Assembly: GCF_022780145.1 (NCBI RefSeq)
Contig: NZ_JALEXO010000131.1
Location: 1-24,324, forward strand
Reading direction: 5' to 3'
Origin: Intestinibacter sp.
GTDB lineage: Bacteria > Bacillota > Clostridia > Peptostreptococcales > Peptostreptococcaceae
Length of the DNA stretch: 24,324 bases
Made by a program: the position numbers and the translations under genes. Shown here in pieces: positions 23,346-24,324 of this stretch (position 1 is its first letter; every line of letters begins with the position of its first letter). The notes beneath the pieces were generated by a model. It was not told the origin of the DNA. It was given only the letters and a program-made list of their open reading frames with translations, and ran no database searches.

Positions 23346-24324
23346 ATGTTTAGGTTATTTACTATAGCTATATGTATATGTTGTTTATTTTTGGTTCAGT
23401 TTATTCTTGGTAAAAATATAAAACAGCTTATTAAATTTATATTATTAGCAGTGTTTTTTATAATATTACAGATAACGAGTATATTTTTAAAACATTCAAG
23501 CTTTAATTATTATATTTTAGTCGATGTCTTGAGTGCAGTATCGATGTTTTTTATCGTGTTAGATTTATTGAATAAAAAATATTTAACAAAAGAAGCAGTA
23601 TTTTTTTATACAAGCTTTACAGTATTAAATTTAATTTTGAATAGAATAAATTTATATATTTATTTAGATTGTATAATTAATTTACTTGTTTGGTGTTTTA
23701 TTTTGAAGAAAACTATGGAAGTTTATACGATAAAAAAATATAAAACATATAAAAGTGAAAATAGCAGATTAAATAGATTAAAAATAATTATCAAAGCGTA
23801 TAATGATAAATTAAGTATTTTGAAAGAGAAAAATATAAAACAAGAAGAATTATTAGATCAAAATATATACGCTCTCGGACAAATATTATTAAATCTAAAA
23901 AGTAAAGTATATTTTATCGATCAAACGCTAAATTATGTGTATACATATAATTTTGAAATTCAGAATATGCATGAGGTAGAAGATTTTAAAAGTTTTTTTA
24001 ACAAAGAAAGTCCAACAGATTTAATTATACTAGAAAAGCTCTATAATGCATTGTACGACTGTGAAAATCATTTTTTTGAAATTAAGGATAAGAAAAATAA
24101 ATATTGCCAGTATAGGCTTTACCCAAATACCTTGCTAGAAGGAACTTTAGGAGTTTTATTTGTCAAGACTGATATTAATCACGAGGAAAATTTAAAAAAC
24201 GAGTATATGGAAAATAACAGTTATTTTAAAAATATAGTAGATAAGATGCCATACGATGTGATTTTGGAAAGAAATAATCAAATAGTATATCAAAATAGAA
24301 AATCAAAATATGAAAAAAATATTA
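23346..24324 (+). CDS. Membrane sensor protein with PAS-like region, 3' end outside the window (partial)
   Basis: The ATG at 23346 has TTAGGAGGA (23332-23340) ahead of it, and the frame stays open for 326 codons to the window edge. About five hydrophobic segments fall in residues 1-125, then a charged coiled-coil linker (about 126-175) and a PAS-like region starting near LNLKSKVYFIDQTLNYVYTYN; a second one seems to begin near FKNIVDKMPYDVILERNNQIVYQN at the edge. Layout is like the preceding sensor gene, 31 bases upstream, so a tandem pair of sensor kinases is likely. Whether a kinase domain follows cannot be seen. Confidence 0.75.
   Translation, partial: MFRLFTIAICICCLFLVQFILGKNIKQLIKFILLAVFFIILQITSIFLKHSSFNYYILVDVLSAVSMFFIVLDLLNKKYLTKEAVFFYTSFTVLNLILNRINLYIYLDCIINLLVWCFILKKTMEVYTIKKYKTYKSENSRLNRLKIIIKAYNDKLSILKEKNIKQEELLDQNIYALGQILLNLKSKVYFIDQTLNYVYTYNFEIQNMHEVEDFKSFFNKESPTDLIILEKLYNALYDCENHFFEIKDKKNKYCQYRLYPNTLLEGTLGVLFVKTDINHEENLKNEYMENNSYFKNIVDKMPYDVILERNNQIVYQNRKSKYEKNI

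Overview
The window is a very AT-rich, almost entirely forward-strand stretch of a spore-forming clostridial chromosome. Gene content and order (xseA-xseB-ispA, tlyA-recN-spoIVB-spo0A, spoIIM-xerD, mltG-O-methyltransferase-U32, PBP-sigK) point to Clostridia, most likely a relative of Clostridioides/Peptostreptococcaceae. That placement is inferred from synteny and base composition only.

Layout. (1) 1-3530: the 3' part of a TsaD-like gene, then exonuclease VII (xseA, xseB), prenyl diphosphate synthase (ispA) and a DUF212 membrane protein, tightly packed or overlapping. (2) 3551-6284: a consensus sigma-A promoter and a terminator-like hairpin precede tlyA and recN; a terminator follows recN. 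(3) 6341-8467: spoIVB and the sporulation master regulator spo0A. The spo0A leader has a consensus sigma-H promoter with a 0A box over its -10 region. (4) 8560-13854: a six-gene unit made of steA-like, steB/MctB-like, GT2, MraY/WecA-like phosphotransferase, DUF3866 and Nudix-like genes, preceded by an operator-like repeat cluster. It looks like an envelope or division module. (5) 13869-15438: spoIIM and a XerD-like recombinase. (6) 15534-18342: mltG, a TrmR-type tRNA methyltransferase and a short U32 protein, matching B. subtilis yrrL-yrrM-yrrN. (7) 18353-20843: a class B PBP and an uninterrupted sigK. (8) 20876-24324: a histidine-kinase-like membrane sensor and the 5' part of a second membrane sensor.

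Main points for follow-up. Three proteins with conserved folds have lost hallmark catalytic residues: the Nudix protein (EE to QK), the XerD-like protein (only one Arg and the Tyr of six residues remain) and the sensor kinase (His to Asn). SigK has no pro-sequence although SpoIVB keeps its catalytic triad. Two genes, spoIIM and the PBP, have their Shine-Dalgarno inside the 3' arm of a perfect stem. No RNA genes, insertion sequences or CRISPR arrays were seen, and no gene-free stretch exceeds 300 bases.
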